From: Nocardia sp. NBC_00416
GTDB taxonomy: Bacteria > Actinomycetota > Actinomycetes > Mycobacteriales > Mycobacteriaceae
Direction of reading: 5' to 3'
NCBI RefSeq assembly: GCF_036032445.1
Contig: NZ_CP107932.1
Span: 4,032,501-4,096,500, forward strand
DNA length: 64,000 nucleotides
Position numbers and translations under genes: made by a program. Below are positions 24,835 through 33,390 of the stretch, one piece after another (position 1 is the first letter of the stretch; each line of letters starts with the position of its first letter). A model generated the notes under the pieces. The model worked only from the letters and a program-made list of their open reading frames with translations. It made no database searches and was not told the origin of the DNA.

Positions 24835-25554
24835 TCAGCGGATGCGGGTGACCCGTTCGCTGTCCACCCGCCGCTCCCGTTGCGCCGGATCGGGATTGGC
24901 CACCTGCACCAATGACGCGCCCGCCGCGAGCACGGCGAGATATCCGTCGATCAACTCGGCGGGAGTGTCCCAGGTGGCGCTGGAGAGCACCCGGTCGCCT
25001 TCGGAGAACCCCTGCAGGGCAGCCGATTTACGGGCCTCGGCGAGCACCTCCGAAACCGGCATGCCGTCGAGGGCCGCACCGGCGCCGCCGGGCAGGAACT
25101 GATCACCGTGCACCCGGACAGCCGTCGCGTAGTCGGTGACGCCGATCGGCAGATCGCGGACCGGCCCGCCCATCGGGTCCAGCGACAACGCCGCGACCTC
25201 GGGGGTGTCCTCGGTCTCGGCCAGCCGGTCGGCCGCGGCGAACGCCAGTTCGGCGTCCGGGTCGGACCGCAGCACCACTTCCGTTCCGGCCCACCAGCAG
25301 CCGAGCAGAACCGCGGCGGTCTGCCAGTGCGCGGGAAGCAGCACCGCCACCCGCGCGCCCGGAGTGAGCCCGAATTCGTCACGGATCAGATTGGCGGTCT
25401 TGGCGGCCCAGTTGGCCAGGGTGAGCCCGGACAGCTCGATCCGGGCCCCGGTCGCGTCGTCGTACCACGTAACGCGGGGACCTGCCGGTTCGCGTTCCAG
25501 AATCGGCTCGAGCACCGCTTCGGGGAGTGTCGTTGCCTGGTCTATGTCACGCAT
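24835..25554 (-). CDS. TIGR03089 family protein (AMP-binding-like fragment, Rv3268 type)
   Basis: 239-aa actinobacterial protein resembling the N-terminal part of acyl-CoA synthetases (LTLANWAAKTANLIRDEFGLTPGARVAVLLPAHW) but too short to contain the adenylation core, so it is unlikely to activate acyl groups. The family lies next to the LCP gene in mycolic-acid bacteria. It is 16 bp downstream of the LCP gene and probably in its operon. The function is unknown. Confidence 0.82.
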   Translation of the reverse strand: MRDIDQATTLPEAVLEPILEREPAGPRVTWYDDATGARIELSGLTLANWAAKTANLIRDEFGLTPGARVAVLLPAHWQTAAVLLGCWWAGTEVVLRSDPDAELAFAAADRLAETEDTPEVAALSLDPMGGPVRDLPIGVTDYATAVRVHGDQFLPGGAGAALDGMPVSEVLAEARKSAALQGFSEGDRVLSSATWDTPAELIDGYLAVLAAGASLVQVANPDPAQRERRVDSERVTRIR

Positions 25555-25570
25555 CGTCTGCTTTCGGCGC

Positions 25571-27130
25571 TCAATTCACACAGGTGGGTCCGTCTTCGGC
25601 CGCCGCGATCGGCGGCGCGGGCGGCACCGGGGTGGCCGACGTCGACGTATTGCCGAAATCGAACACATCCTCGCTACCGGATCCGGGGCCAGCGTAGTCG
25701 CTCGCCAGGACCACGTTCACCGTCCCCGCCGCCAGCGATGGATCCGGTTCGACGGGGAGCCCGCCGAGCACGGTCGCGACGGCCCGGGCGCCCGGATCCG
25801 TTGCCGAGGAGGCGAGCACCTGGCTCTGTGACACCGACCCACCCGAATAGTTACCCACGTCTCCCGTGCGGTAACCGAGAGCGAGGAGTTCCTGGGCGAC
25901 CGAGCTCGCCAGGCCGGAGACCGTGCTGGAGTTGTACACGGCCACTTCGACCGTCCCCGGATCGATATCGGGAGCGGAGGCCGTCGTCGTCCCGGCGGCC
26001 TGGCTCGCGGGCTCCTCCCCGACCAGCGCCGCGACATAGTCCTGCACTTCGGCGGGATCGACCCGGACCACCGATTCACCGTTGGAGGTGGTGCCGTTGA
26101 GATCGGCGACCGGAATGGTTTCGAAGGTGACCTCGCCGGCGGCGAGGTCCTGGAGTTGGTCGAGGAAGGCCAGCAGATCCCAGCCCTCGTCGAGTACGAC
26201 CGTGCGCCCGACCGCGTCGCTGAGTTCGCGCAACCGGCTCGGATTGCTCAACGTGTCGGCACTGACCACCTGGTGCACCAGTTGCGCCATGAACACCTGC
26301 TGGCGCACGATGCGGTCCAGATCCCCGCGCTCGAGATTGTGCCGCTGCCGGACGAAGCTCAAGGCCTGCGGTCCGTCCAGTTTCTGCCGGCCGCCCGGGA
26401 AATACGCACCGGACAGCGGCTCGTCCACCGCATGCCGCAGGCAGACGTCCACCCCGCCGACCGCGTCGGTGAGCAGAACGAACCCGAGCAGGCTGACCTC
26501 GGCGTAGTGGTCGACGGTGATCCCGGTGAGTCCGGCCACGGATTCGATCAGCGCCTGCCGTCCACGCTGGGTGGACTGGGCCTCGGCTTCCTCGGCCGAG
26601 GAGCCTTCGGCGAGCAGATCGTCCTGCACGGTCTGCTTCGTGATCCCGTACGCGGAGTTGATCTTGCCTTTGCCCAGGCCCGGGATATCGACGTAGGCGT
26701 CGCGAGGAATCGAGATGGCCGTGGCCGACCGGCCGTCGTTCGGAACCCGGACCAGCACGATGGTGTCGGTGTTGGTTCCGATCTCGTCGCCCGCGTGCAG
26801 CATGGCCCGTTCGGCGTCGCTGAGCGGATCGCCTTTCGCGTCGGTACGCGAGTCCACGCCCACGAGCAGGATATCCACCGCACCGTCGCGATGCCCACCC
26901 AGGCCCAGATCGCTGATCCGCTCGATATTCGACACCAGCGAATCCACACCACGCCAAGCGAACCCGGTCGCCACCAGCACAATCAGAGCAACCGATGCGA
27001 CCAGGACCCGCACCGGACTCCACAACGTCGGCTCCCCACGCTGCGCCACCTTGAACTTCCTCTCCCCGTACGGATCGGTCGAGGACCCCGACCCACTTCG
27101 CGTATGCCGTCGAAACACCTTCCGCACCAC
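25571..27130 (-). CDS. LytR-CpsA-Psr family cell-wall ligase with LytR_C domain
   Basis: 519-aa membrane-anchored protein of the family that attaches arabinogalactan to peptidoglycan. It has a cytoplasmic basic N-terminus, one TM (about residues 40-58), then the LCP domain with DILLVGVDSRTD, SIPRDAYVDIPG, KINSAYG and LSFVRQRHNLERGDLDRIVRQQ (Arg/Asp phosphate binders). A C-terminal LytR_C domain follows (VEVAVYNSSTVSGLA) and then a Pro/Ala-rich tail. It is divergent from rmlD, as Rv3267 is in M. tuberculosis. Confidence 0.92.
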   Translation of the reverse strand: MVRKVFRRHTRSGSGSSTDPYGERKFKVAQRGEPTLWSPVRVLVASVALIVLVATGFAWRGVDSLVSNIERISDLGLGGHRDGAVDILLVGVDSRTDAKGDPLSDAERAMLHAGDEIGTNTDTIVLVRVPNDGRSATAISIPRDAYVDIPGLGKGKINSAYGITKQTVQDDLLAEGSSAEEAEAQSTQRGRQALIESVAGLTGITVDHYAEVSLLGFVLLTDAVGGVDVCLRHAVDEPLSGAYFPGGRQKLDGPQALSFVRQRHNLERGDLDRIVRQQVFMAQLVHQVVSADTLSNPSRLRELSDAVGRTVVLDEGWDLLAFLDQLQDLAAGEVTFETIPVADLNGTTSNGESVVRVDPAEVQDYVAALVGEEPASQAAGTTTASAPDIDPGTVEVAVYNSSTVSGLASSVAQELLALGYRTGDVGNYSGGSVSQSQVLASSATDPGARAVATVLGGLPVEPDPSLAAGTVNVVLASDYAGPGSGSEDVFDFGNTSTSATPVPPAPPIAAAEDGPTCVN

Positions 27131-27196
27131 GCAGGCTAACCAACAGCAGCCCGGGTGACTCCGATTCGGCGACCGACGGCGTGCCAGACTGGGCCG

Positions 27197-28066
27197 GTGA
27201 ACGCCGCTGTACCGCCCGGAAACGAAATCGCCGACCGCCTCCTCGTCACCGGGGCGGGCGGTCAGGTGGGTGGTGAGCTACTCCGGCTGATACCCGATAT
27301 GCGTGCCTTCACCCGGTCCGCGCTCGACATCACCGATCGCGCCGCCGTGGAATCGGTGGTGCGTCCCGGCGATATCGTCCTCAATTGTGCCGCCTACACC
27401 GCCGTCGATCGGGCCGAATCGGAGCCCGAGGCCGCGTTCGCGGGCAACGAGACCGGTCCGGCGGTGCTGGCCGCGGCCTGCGCGCGCGTCGGCGCCCGCC
27501 TGATCCACCTGTCGACCGATTACGTTTTCCCGGGCACCGGCGCGGCCCCCTACGAGCCCGCCGACGCCACCGGGCCCAGCACCGTCTACGGGCGTTCGAA
27601 ACTCGCCGGTGAGCGTGCGGTGCGCGAACTCTGCCCGCACGCGCAGATCGTCCGGACCGCCTGGGTCTACACGGGGACCGACGGTGATTTCGTGGCCACC
27701 ATGCGGCGGCTGGAATCCGAACGCGACACCGTATCGGTGGTGGACGACCAGATCGGGTCCCCCACCTACGCTGCCGACCTCGCCGCCGCGCTGCTCGACC
27801 TGGCCGCGCATCCGGAGGCCCCCGCCGTACTGCACGCGACGAACTCGGGCCGGGCCAGCTGGTTCGATCTGGCGCGCGCGGTATTCGCCGGAATCGGCGC
27901 CGACCCCGCACGGGTGCACCCCTGCACCACCGCCGAATTCCCTCGGCCGGCCGCCCGGCCCGCCTACTCGGTACTGTCCGGTACAGCCTGGCACGACGCC
28001 GGACTGACGCCCTTGCGCCCATGGAAATCCGCGCTGACCGAGGCATTGACCCGGGCGGCCCATTAG
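27197..28066 (+). CDS. rmlD: dTDP-4-dehydrorhamnose reductase
   Basis: 289-aa NAD(P)-dependent reductase making dTDP-L-rhamnose, the donor for the arabinogalactan linker. GAGGQVGGEL is the nucleotide-binding loop; NCAAYTAVDRAESE, LSTDYVFPG and the catalytic YGRSK (YxxxK) are intact. I chose GTG 27197; a GTG at 27155 would add 14 residues. Its product feeds wbbL, 11 bp downstream. Confidence 0.93.
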   Translation: MNAAVPPGNEIADRLLVTGAGGQVGGELLRLIPDMRAFTRSALDITDRAAVESVVRPGDIVLNCAAYTAVDRAESEPEAAFAGNETGPAVLAAACARVGARLIHLSTDYVFPGTGAAPYEPADATGPSTVYGRSKLAGERAVRELCPHAQIVRTAWVYTGTDGDFVATMRRLESERDTVSVVDDQIGSPTYAADLAAALLDLAAHPEAPAVLHATNSGRASWFDLARAVFAGIGADPARVHPCTTAEFPRPAARPAYSVLSGTAWHDAGLTPLRPWKSALTEALTRAAH

Positions 28067-28077
28067 GGTGGTGCGCT

Positions 28078-28989
28078 GTGAGCGCTTCCGATAACCCGGA
28101 CCATCAGCCTGACCGCCCACGCCTGGCCGTGGTCACGGTCACCTATTCGCCGGGCGAACATCTCGAGCATTTCATCAGTACCCTGACGACCGCCACTGCG
28201 GAGAAGCCGCAGGTGATCCTGGCCGACAACGGTTCCACCGACGGCGTTCCCGAACTGGTGGCCGACGCCAACGCACATGTGCGGTTCCTACCGACCGGCG
28301 GGAACATCGGATACGGCGGCGCGATCAACCGGGCCGTCGCCGAACTCGATCCCGACCTCGAATACGTACTGATCGCCAACCCCGATATCCGCTGGGGCAA
28401 CGACTCGATCGACATCATGCTGGAAGCGGCCGGCCGCTGGCCCCGCGCCGGCGCGATCGGACCCATGGTCCTCGAGCCCGACGGTAGCGTCTACCCCTCC
28501 GCCCGATCGGTCCCCGGCCTGCTCGACGGCGCCGGTCACGCGATACTCGGCGCGGTGTGGAAGACCAACCCGTGGACCCGGCGCTACCGCCAGGAGAACG
28601 AGGAGATCTCCGAACGCACCGTCGGCTGGCTGTCCGGCTCGTGCCTGCTGGTGCGCCGCGAAGCGTTCGACTCGATCGACGGTTTCGATTCCCGCTACTT
28701 CATGTACATGGAGGACGTCGACTTCGGCGACCGGATGGGCAGGGCAGGCTGGCACAACGTCTTCGTGCCCGACGCCGAGGTCACCCACGCCAAAGGACAC
28801 GCGGCCGGGCGCCACCCCGAGAAGATGTTGCCCGCCCACCACGCCAGCGCCTACCGATTCCAAGCCGATCGGCATCCGCACTGGTGGCAGGCCCCGCTGC
28901 GGGTGGCGCTGAAGGCCGGACTTGCGGTGCGCTGCCGGATTGCGGTTCGATCCGCTCTGCGTGCACGGGACCGGGAACAGGCCGGATAG
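28078..28989 (+). CDS. wbbL: Rhamnosyltransferase WbbL (GT2)
   Basis: 303-aa family 2 glycosyltransferase that transfers L-rhamnose onto decaprenyl-PP-GlcNAc, forming the linker between peptidoglycan and arabinogalactan. VVTVTYSPGEHLEHF opens the nucleotide-binding fold; ILADNGSTDG, IANPDIRWG (metal-binding D-x-D equivalent) and YMEDVDFGDRMGRAGW (acceptor/base region) follow. GTG start 28078 lies 11 bp after rmlD. The order rmlD-wbbL-guanylyltransferase is that of M. tuberculosis Rv3266c-Rv3264c. Confidence 0.93.
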   Translation: MSASDNPDHQPDRPRLAVVTVTYSPGEHLEHFISTLTTATAEKPQVILADNGSTDGVPELVADANAHVRFLPTGGNIGYGGAINRAVAELDPDLEYVLIANPDIRWGNDSIDIMLEAAGRWPRAGAIGPMVLEPDGSVYPSARSVPGLLDGAGHAILGAVWKTNPWTRRYRQENEEISERTVGWLSGSCLLVRREAFDSIDGFDSRYFMYMEDVDFGDRMGRAGWHNVFVPDAEVTHAKGHAAGRHPEKMLPAHHASAYRFQADRHPHWWQAPLRVALKAGLAVRCRIAVRSALRARDREQAG

Positions 28990-29042
28990 CTACCCTCCCG
29001 GACCGTGCCGGGTCGATGGTCGGATCGGAACAAGGGAGCTCC

Positions 29043-30122
29043 ATGGCATCACAAGCAGGCGCGGACGCGGTGATTCTGGTCGGCGGAAAGGGCACCCGGC
29101 TGCGGCCGCTGACCCTGTCGGCGCCCAAACCGATGCTTCCGACGGCCGGGCTCCCGTTCCTGACCCATCTGCTGACCCGGATCGCCGCCGCCGGCCTCAC
29201 CCATGTGGTGCTCGGCACGTCCTACAAGGCCGAGGTCTTCGAGGAGCACTTCGGCGACGGCTCCGAATTCGGGCTGGACATCGAGTACGTCACCGAGACC
29301 GAGCCGCTGGGGACCGGCGGCGGCATCCGCAATGTGCTGCCCCGGCTCACCGCGGACAACGTCATGGTGTTCAACGGCGACGTCCTGGGCGGCACCGATC
29401 TGCGCGCCATCCTGGCGACCCACGAAACCACCGAAGCCGACGTCACCCTGCACCTCGTGCGGGTCAGCGACCCCCGCGCCTTCGGTTGTGTCCCGACCGA
29501 CGCCGACGGCCGCGTCACGGCGTTCCTGGAGAAGACCCAGGATCCGCCGACCGACCAGATCAACGCCGGTTGCTACGTGTTCCGTCGCGAATACATCGAG
29601 AAGATCCCGGCCGGGCGCCCCGTCTCCGTGGAACGCGAAGTGTTCCCGGCTCTGCTCACCGAGGGCGCGCGTGTCCAGGGACACGTCGATACCTCCTACT
29701 GGCGCGATATGGGCACCCCGGAGGACTTCGTCCGCGGATCCGCCGATCTGGTCCGCGGTATCGCCCCCTCTCCCGCGCTGCCCGGCCAGCGGGGAGAATC
29801 CCTGGTCCACGAAGGCGCCGGCATCGCGCCGGGGGCCCTGCTCATCGGCGGCACAGTGGTCGGCCGCGGCGCCGAAGTCGGCGCCGGGGCCCGGCTGGAC
29901 GGCGCGATCCTGTTCGACGGCGCCAAAGTGGAGGCCGGCGCGACGGTCGAACGCTCCATCATCGGCTTCGGGGCCCGTATCGGCCCGCGTGCCCTGGTCC
30001 GCGACGGAGTGATCGGCGACGGAGCCAGTGTCGGCGCCCGCTGTGAACTGCTGCGTGGCGCCCGGGTCTGGCCGGGAGTGCAGATCCCCGACGGGGGCAT
30101 CCGCTTCTCGACCGACGTATAG
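29043..30122 (+). CDS. manC: Mannose-1-phosphate guanylyltransferase (two-domain GMPP type)
   Basis: 359 aa, the same length as Rv3264c as I recall it. The N-terminal nucleotidyltransferase domain contains ILVGGKGTRLRPLT, APKPMLP and FNGDVLGGTD; a C-terminal left-handed beta-helix is made of hexapeptide-like repeats (IAPGALLIGGTVVGRGAEVGAG region). It forms GDP-mannose from mannose-1-P and GTP, the step after ManB. AAGGGAG precedes ATG 29043. The stop is four bases from the convergent esterase stop. Confidence 0.9.
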   Translation: MASQAGADAVILVGGKGTRLRPLTLSAPKPMLPTAGLPFLTHLLTRIAAAGLTHVVLGTSYKAEVFEEHFGDGSEFGLDIEYVTETEPLGTGGGIRNVLPRLTADNVMVFNGDVLGGTDLRAILATHETTEADVTLHLVRVSDPRAFGCVPTDADGRVTAFLEKTQDPPTDQINAGCYVFRREYIEKIPAGRPVSVEREVFPALLTEGARVQGHVDTSYWRDMGTPEDFVRGSADLVRGIAPSPALPGQRGESLVHEGAGIAPGALLIGGTVVGRGAEVGAGARLDGAILFDGAKVEAGATVERSIIGFGARIGPRALVRDGVIGDGASVGARCELLRGARVWPGVQIPDGGIRFSTDV

Positions 30123-30125
30123 CCC

Positions 30126-31697
30126 TCAGGCGAAGCCGACCGCCCGCTCTCCCCACGCGGTGAGCAGATCCCCTTCCGGATCCGGAACCACCCGGTCGAT
30201 CGCGTCGATCAGCAATGTTTCGCGGGATTCCGGATGGTAGGGCGGCCAATGTTTGGACCCGTCCAGCGCCGCGGGCACGCCGTGCGCCGCGAACGCCAGC
30301 CAGCGGCGCATCATCCGGCCCGATACCTCGGCCGCCTGTTTCCGGCCGCCGAGCCAGAAAGTGGGGTCGTGGTCGAAGGTGCCGAAGTTACCGAACACAT
30401 ACGGCAGTTCGGTGGCGTGCCCGGCGCCGACCCGGGCGGCGCGCAGCATGGGCGTCGCATGGTCGAAGCGGTACATCCAGGTCCGCGAATGCTGTGCGTG
30501 ACCGTCGGCCACCCACAGCGCGGGCATCCGGAAGGCGGCGTCGGTGGACATGGCCAGCGCGCCGCGCGGTTTGGCGAGGTCGGGATACACCGAGGTGATC
30601 TCGGCGAGCCGTTCCGCGGTCAGGCCCGGATGCCCGGCCTGCACCTGTTGGAGCATGGTGTTCACCGCTTCCGGGGTCACCGGCATTATCGGTGAGCGGA
30701 ACAGCCGGAACAGCGATGCCTCGTCTTTGTTGGTGCCGATGATGAGGGGCACCCGGTGCGAACGGCCGTCCCGGAAACGGTCCGTGGGATAGCCGGGCAG
30801 CAGGTCCTCGTCCACCACCGGCGCGGCGGCGAGCGTGCCCGGAGCCTGCAGCGGCACCTCGTCGATCAGCACCGCGGCGGCCCGCACGATCCGCTGGATC
30901 GGCATTTCGAGAAGCTCACCGATCCGGGCGCGGGGCAGGTCCACCAGTTCACGGAAACGTTCGGCCACGCCCGCCGCGCGTTCGCGGCCGTACACCGTGG
31001 TCGCGGGCGGGCTCTGGGCGATCGCGCGCTGGAACAGGCCCGCGGCCCGGGGCGCGGTGAGGAGCGCGGTCACGCAGCCGGCGCCGGAGGACTCACCGAA
31101 GAGGGTGACGTTGCCGGGGTCGCCGCCGAAGCTGTCGATATTGTCACGCACCCACTCCAGCGCGGCGAGCTGATCGAGGAGCCCCAGATTGGGCACGAAC
31201 TCGCCGGACAGCGACGACAGGTCCAGGAAGCCGAAAGCGCCCACCCGGTAGTTCACCGTGACCACCACGACGTCACCGGACTCCGCCAGGTGGCGGCCGT
31301 CGTATACCGCCTGCGCGGCCGAACCCAGACAGTAGGCGCCGCCGTGCAGCCACACCATGACCGGGCGCGGCTCCTCCGCGGCAGTTGCCGGAGCCCAGAT
31401 GTTGAGCCACAGGCAGTCCTCCCCCATGGCCAACGCTCGGTCGATGGGGACGGTGTTGTCCATGTCCTGGGGTGCGACCTGGCCGGATAGGACGCAGTCC
31501 CGGACCCCTTCCCAGCGTTCCGGCCAGCGCGGCGGCCGAAACCTGCGCGGACCGGCGGGCGCGGCGGCATACGGGACACCGCGCCAGATCGATACAGCGC
31601 CCTCCCGGGTACCGCGGACCGCGCCGAACTCGGTCCGCGCCACCGGAGCGCGCTCATCGCCCACCGCAGGCGTCACCTCGAAGCACTGGACATTCAT
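30126..31697 (-). CDS. Type-B carboxylesterase
   Basis: 523-aa alpha/beta-hydrolase of the carboxylesterase/cholinesterase family. The nucleophile elbow is GESSGAG, the oxyanion-hole motif VWLHGGAY, and the catalytic His lies in AGHATELPYVFG; EDCLWLNIW is the family EDCL motif. No signal peptide, so cytoplasmic. GGAGG six bases upstream supports ATG 31697 over the GTG three bases earlier. Natural substrate unknown. Confidence 0.9.
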   Translation of the reverse strand: MNVQCFEVTPAVGDERAPVARTEFGAVRGTREGAVSIWRGVPYAAAPAGPRRFRPPRWPERWEGVRDCVLSGQVAPQDMDNTVPIDRALAMGEDCLWLNIWAPATAAEEPRPVMVWLHGGAYCLGSAAQAVYDGRHLAESGDVVVVTVNYRVGAFGFLDLSSLSGEFVPNLGLLDQLAALEWVRDNIDSFGGDPGNVTLFGESSGAGCVTALLTAPRAAGLFQRAIAQSPPATTVYGRERAAGVAERFRELVDLPRARIGELLEMPIQRIVRAAAVLIDEVPLQAPGTLAAAPVVDEDLLPGYPTDRFRDGRSHRVPLIIGTNKDEASLFRLFRSPIMPVTPEAVNTMLQQVQAGHPGLTAERLAEITSVYPDLAKPRGALAMSTDAAFRMPALWVADGHAQHSRTWMYRFDHATPMLRAARVGAGHATELPYVFGNFGTFDHDPTFWLGGRKQAAEVSGRMMRRWLAFAAHGVPAALDGSKHWPPYHPESRETLLIDAIDRVVPDPEGDLLTAWGERAVGFA

Positions 31698-31813
31698 CAC
31701 AGACCTCCTCTACCTGTGCATTCGAGGGTACGACCGAAGTGGTTACACTTCGGTTTCAGAAATGTCGCGTTGCTCGCCGAATATGGTGTGCCGGCACGCC
31801 CTAGAATCCGGAC

Positions 31814-32032
31814 ATGCCGAGTTATGAGTTCCGCTGCCGCAGCTGTGGCGACACCTTCGAGGTCAACCGTCCGATGGCGCAGGCATCGGATCCCGCGGTC
31901 TGCCCGGACGGCCACGACGACACGGTGAAACTGCTGACCACGTTCGCGACCCCCGGCCGCGCGGCCGCGCCGGCGGTATCGGCGCCCGCACCGGCGGCGG
32001 GCGGCTGCTGCGGCGGCGGCTGCTGCGCCTGA
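31814..32032 (+). CDS. FmdB-family zinc-ribbon protein
   Basis: 72-aa protein. The N-terminal ribbon MPSYEFRCRSCGDTFEV with a second partial knuckle (CPDGHDD) is typical of putative regulatory FmdB proteins. It ends in a Cys/Gly cluster GGCCGGGCCA, a second potential metal site. Divergent from the esterase, convergent with the SelW-like gene. Role unknown. Confidence 0.85.
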   Translation: MPSYEFRCRSCGDTFEVNRPMAQASDPAVCPDGHDDTVKLLTTFATPGRAAAPAVSAPAPAAGGCCGGGCCA

Positions 32033-32038
32033 TTCCGC

Positions 32039-32061
32039 GTCCCCGCGGGGTGTCCGGGGAC
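32039..32061. terminator. Hairpin between fmdB-like and SelW-like genes
   Basis: GTCCCCG (32039-32045) pairs with CGGGGAC (32055-32061), immediately after the FmdB stop and before the convergent SelW-like stop. It may serve both strands. Confidence 0.5.
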
Positions 32062-32111
32062 GAGCCGCGGATCGGGAAGTGATCCCGGCGCCCCGGACTC
32101 GACGCACCGTC

Positions 32112-32417
32112 TCATCCCGCGTCGGCGGACCCGGGGCCGTCCTCGCGCGCACGGTCGATGTGACCGAGATCGCGCGCCGGGGCGATCCGATCGCGGACCC
32201 GTTGTTTCAGCACCGCGATATCCGGGAATCCGCCGTCGGCTTTGCGCTCCCACACCTGGGCGTCGTCGACGGTGATGCGGAAGACACCGCCCGCACCGGG
32301 GATCAACGCCACCTCACCGATATCGGTGGTGAACGTGGTGAGCAACTCCTGGGCCATCCAGCTCGCGCGCAGCAGCCAGCGGCACTGCGTGCAGTATTCG
32401 ATGGCGATACGCGGCAT
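32112..32417 (-). CDS. SelT/SelW/SelH (Rdx) family thioredoxin-like protein
   Basis: 101-aa small redox protein. The N-terminal strand IAIEYCTQCRWLLRA carries CxxC, in the place of the Cys-x-x-Sec of selenoproteins. IPGAGGVFRITVDDAQVWERKADGGFPD is the family's second conserved block (the G-G-x-F-x-V and GGFP motifs). The C-terminal about 15 residues are a charged tail. Start chosen at ATG 32417. Probable thiol-disulfide role with unknown partner. Confidence 0.87.
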   Translation of the reverse strand: MPRIAIEYCTQCRWLLRASWMAQELLTTFTTDIGEVALIPGAGGVFRITVDDAQVWERKADGGFPDIAVLKQRVRDRIAPARDLGHIDRAREDGPGSADAG

Positions 32418-32482
32418 GACGGGCACACTACCGGGAGGACCGCGCCCGGGCCCGGCGGCGGCTCGCGGCGACCGGGCGGGCG

Positions 32483-32869
32483 CTAATGCTCGATGTCACC
32501 GTCGAGGTAGCTCCAGCGGCCCTCGGTACGGGTGAATCGGCTGACCTCGTGCAACTGTCCGCGACCGGCCGGATCACGATAGTGCGCGGTGAATTCGACC
32601 GTGCCGGACTCGTCGAAAGGCCCGCCGCCGGTGGTGTGCCGGATCTCCAGGAACAGCCAGCGACGACCGGGATCGAGGTCGAGCGCGGCAGGCCGCGTGG
32701 CGGGATGCCAGGACCGCAGCAGGTAATCGGCGTCGCCGAGCGCGAACGCGGTGTACCGCGAACGCATGAGCGCCTCGGCACTCGGCGCCGGGCGCCCGGC
32801 CAGCACCGGTCCGCAGCATTCGCCGAAGGTATCGCCGCGGCGGCAGGGGCACGGCTTCGTATCGTCCAC
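32483..32869 (-). CDS. YchJ-like SEC-C motif protein (UPF0225)
   Basis: 128 aa. An N-terminal zinc SEC-C motif (CPCRRGDTFGECCG) is followed by an NTF2-like domain with AEALMRSRYTAFALGDADYLLRSW and WLFLEI. Function unknown; matches the YchJ family in length and layout. Separate from the SelW-like gene by 65 bp on the same strand. Confidence 0.88.
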   Translation of the reverse strand: MDDTKPCPCRRGDTFGECCGPVLAGRPAPSAEALMRSRYTAFALGDADYLLRSWHPATRPAALDLDPGRRWLFLEIRHTTGGGPFDESGTVEFTAHYRDPAGRGQLHEVSRFTRTEGRWSYLDGDIEH

Positions 32870-32922
32870 GCCCCGATTCTGCCCAACGCCACACAGCGCC
32901 CGGCTGCCGGTCGCGACCGTGG

Positions 32923-33390
32923 TCAGCTGTGGGCGACGGCCAGTTCGGCGGCTATCCGGGCCGTATCGTCACGCCAGCGCCGCAGTTCACCGACTCCGGG
33001 CGCGAGTTCGTAGTCGTGGTGGTGGGTGGCATGCGACAACGTGGTCCACAAGGTGGCGATCCGGGCCGCGGTGGGCGGATCGGTCACCACGCGCAGGGCC
33101 AGCAGCTGAGCCCGCATCGGACAGCGCGCGAGATCGGGTTCGGTTCGCGACCACAGTTCGTCCACCGACTGTTCGAGCGCGATCCGCAGAATCCATGCGG
33201 TGGCACGGGACCACACGCCCCCGGCAGCGGTGACCGACCCGTCGAGGAGACGATCCACCACCGCCAGCCGGTCGCCGACACTGGGCCGGGGCGCGGCCGC
33301 CCCCTCCCGGCCCGGCCCGGGACGGTCGTTCGATCTGCGCGAACCGCCGACGCCCCGGGGACCCGCCGCACCGGACCGGCGCGCACTCAC
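32923..33390 (-). CDS. Small all-helical protein coupled to Rad50-like ATPase
   Basis: 155 aa, not recognised. The first about 37 residues are Gly/Arg/Pro-rich and probably disordered; the rest is predicted helical, with WSRATAWILRIALEQSVDELW and a His-rich conserved-looking segment LSHATHHHDYELAP near residues 118-131. GTG start 33390 overlaps the ATPase stop (GTGA), so the two proteins are made together and probably act together. It could be an adaptor, antidote or HEPN-like partner; none is shown. Confidence 0.75.
   Translation of the reverse strand: MSARRSGAAGPRGVGGSRRSNDRPGPGREGAAAPRPSVGDRLAVVDRLLDGSVTAAGGVWSRATAWILRIALEQSVDELWSRTEPDLARCPMRAQLLALRVVTDPPTAARIATLWTTLSHATHHHDYELAPGVGELRRWRDDTARIAAELAVAHS

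Noticed and set aside
28557..29042. Upstream extension of the mannose-1-P guanylyltransferase
   Set aside because: It would overlap wbbL for over 400 bp; the family start ATG 29043 has a good AAGGGAG site.
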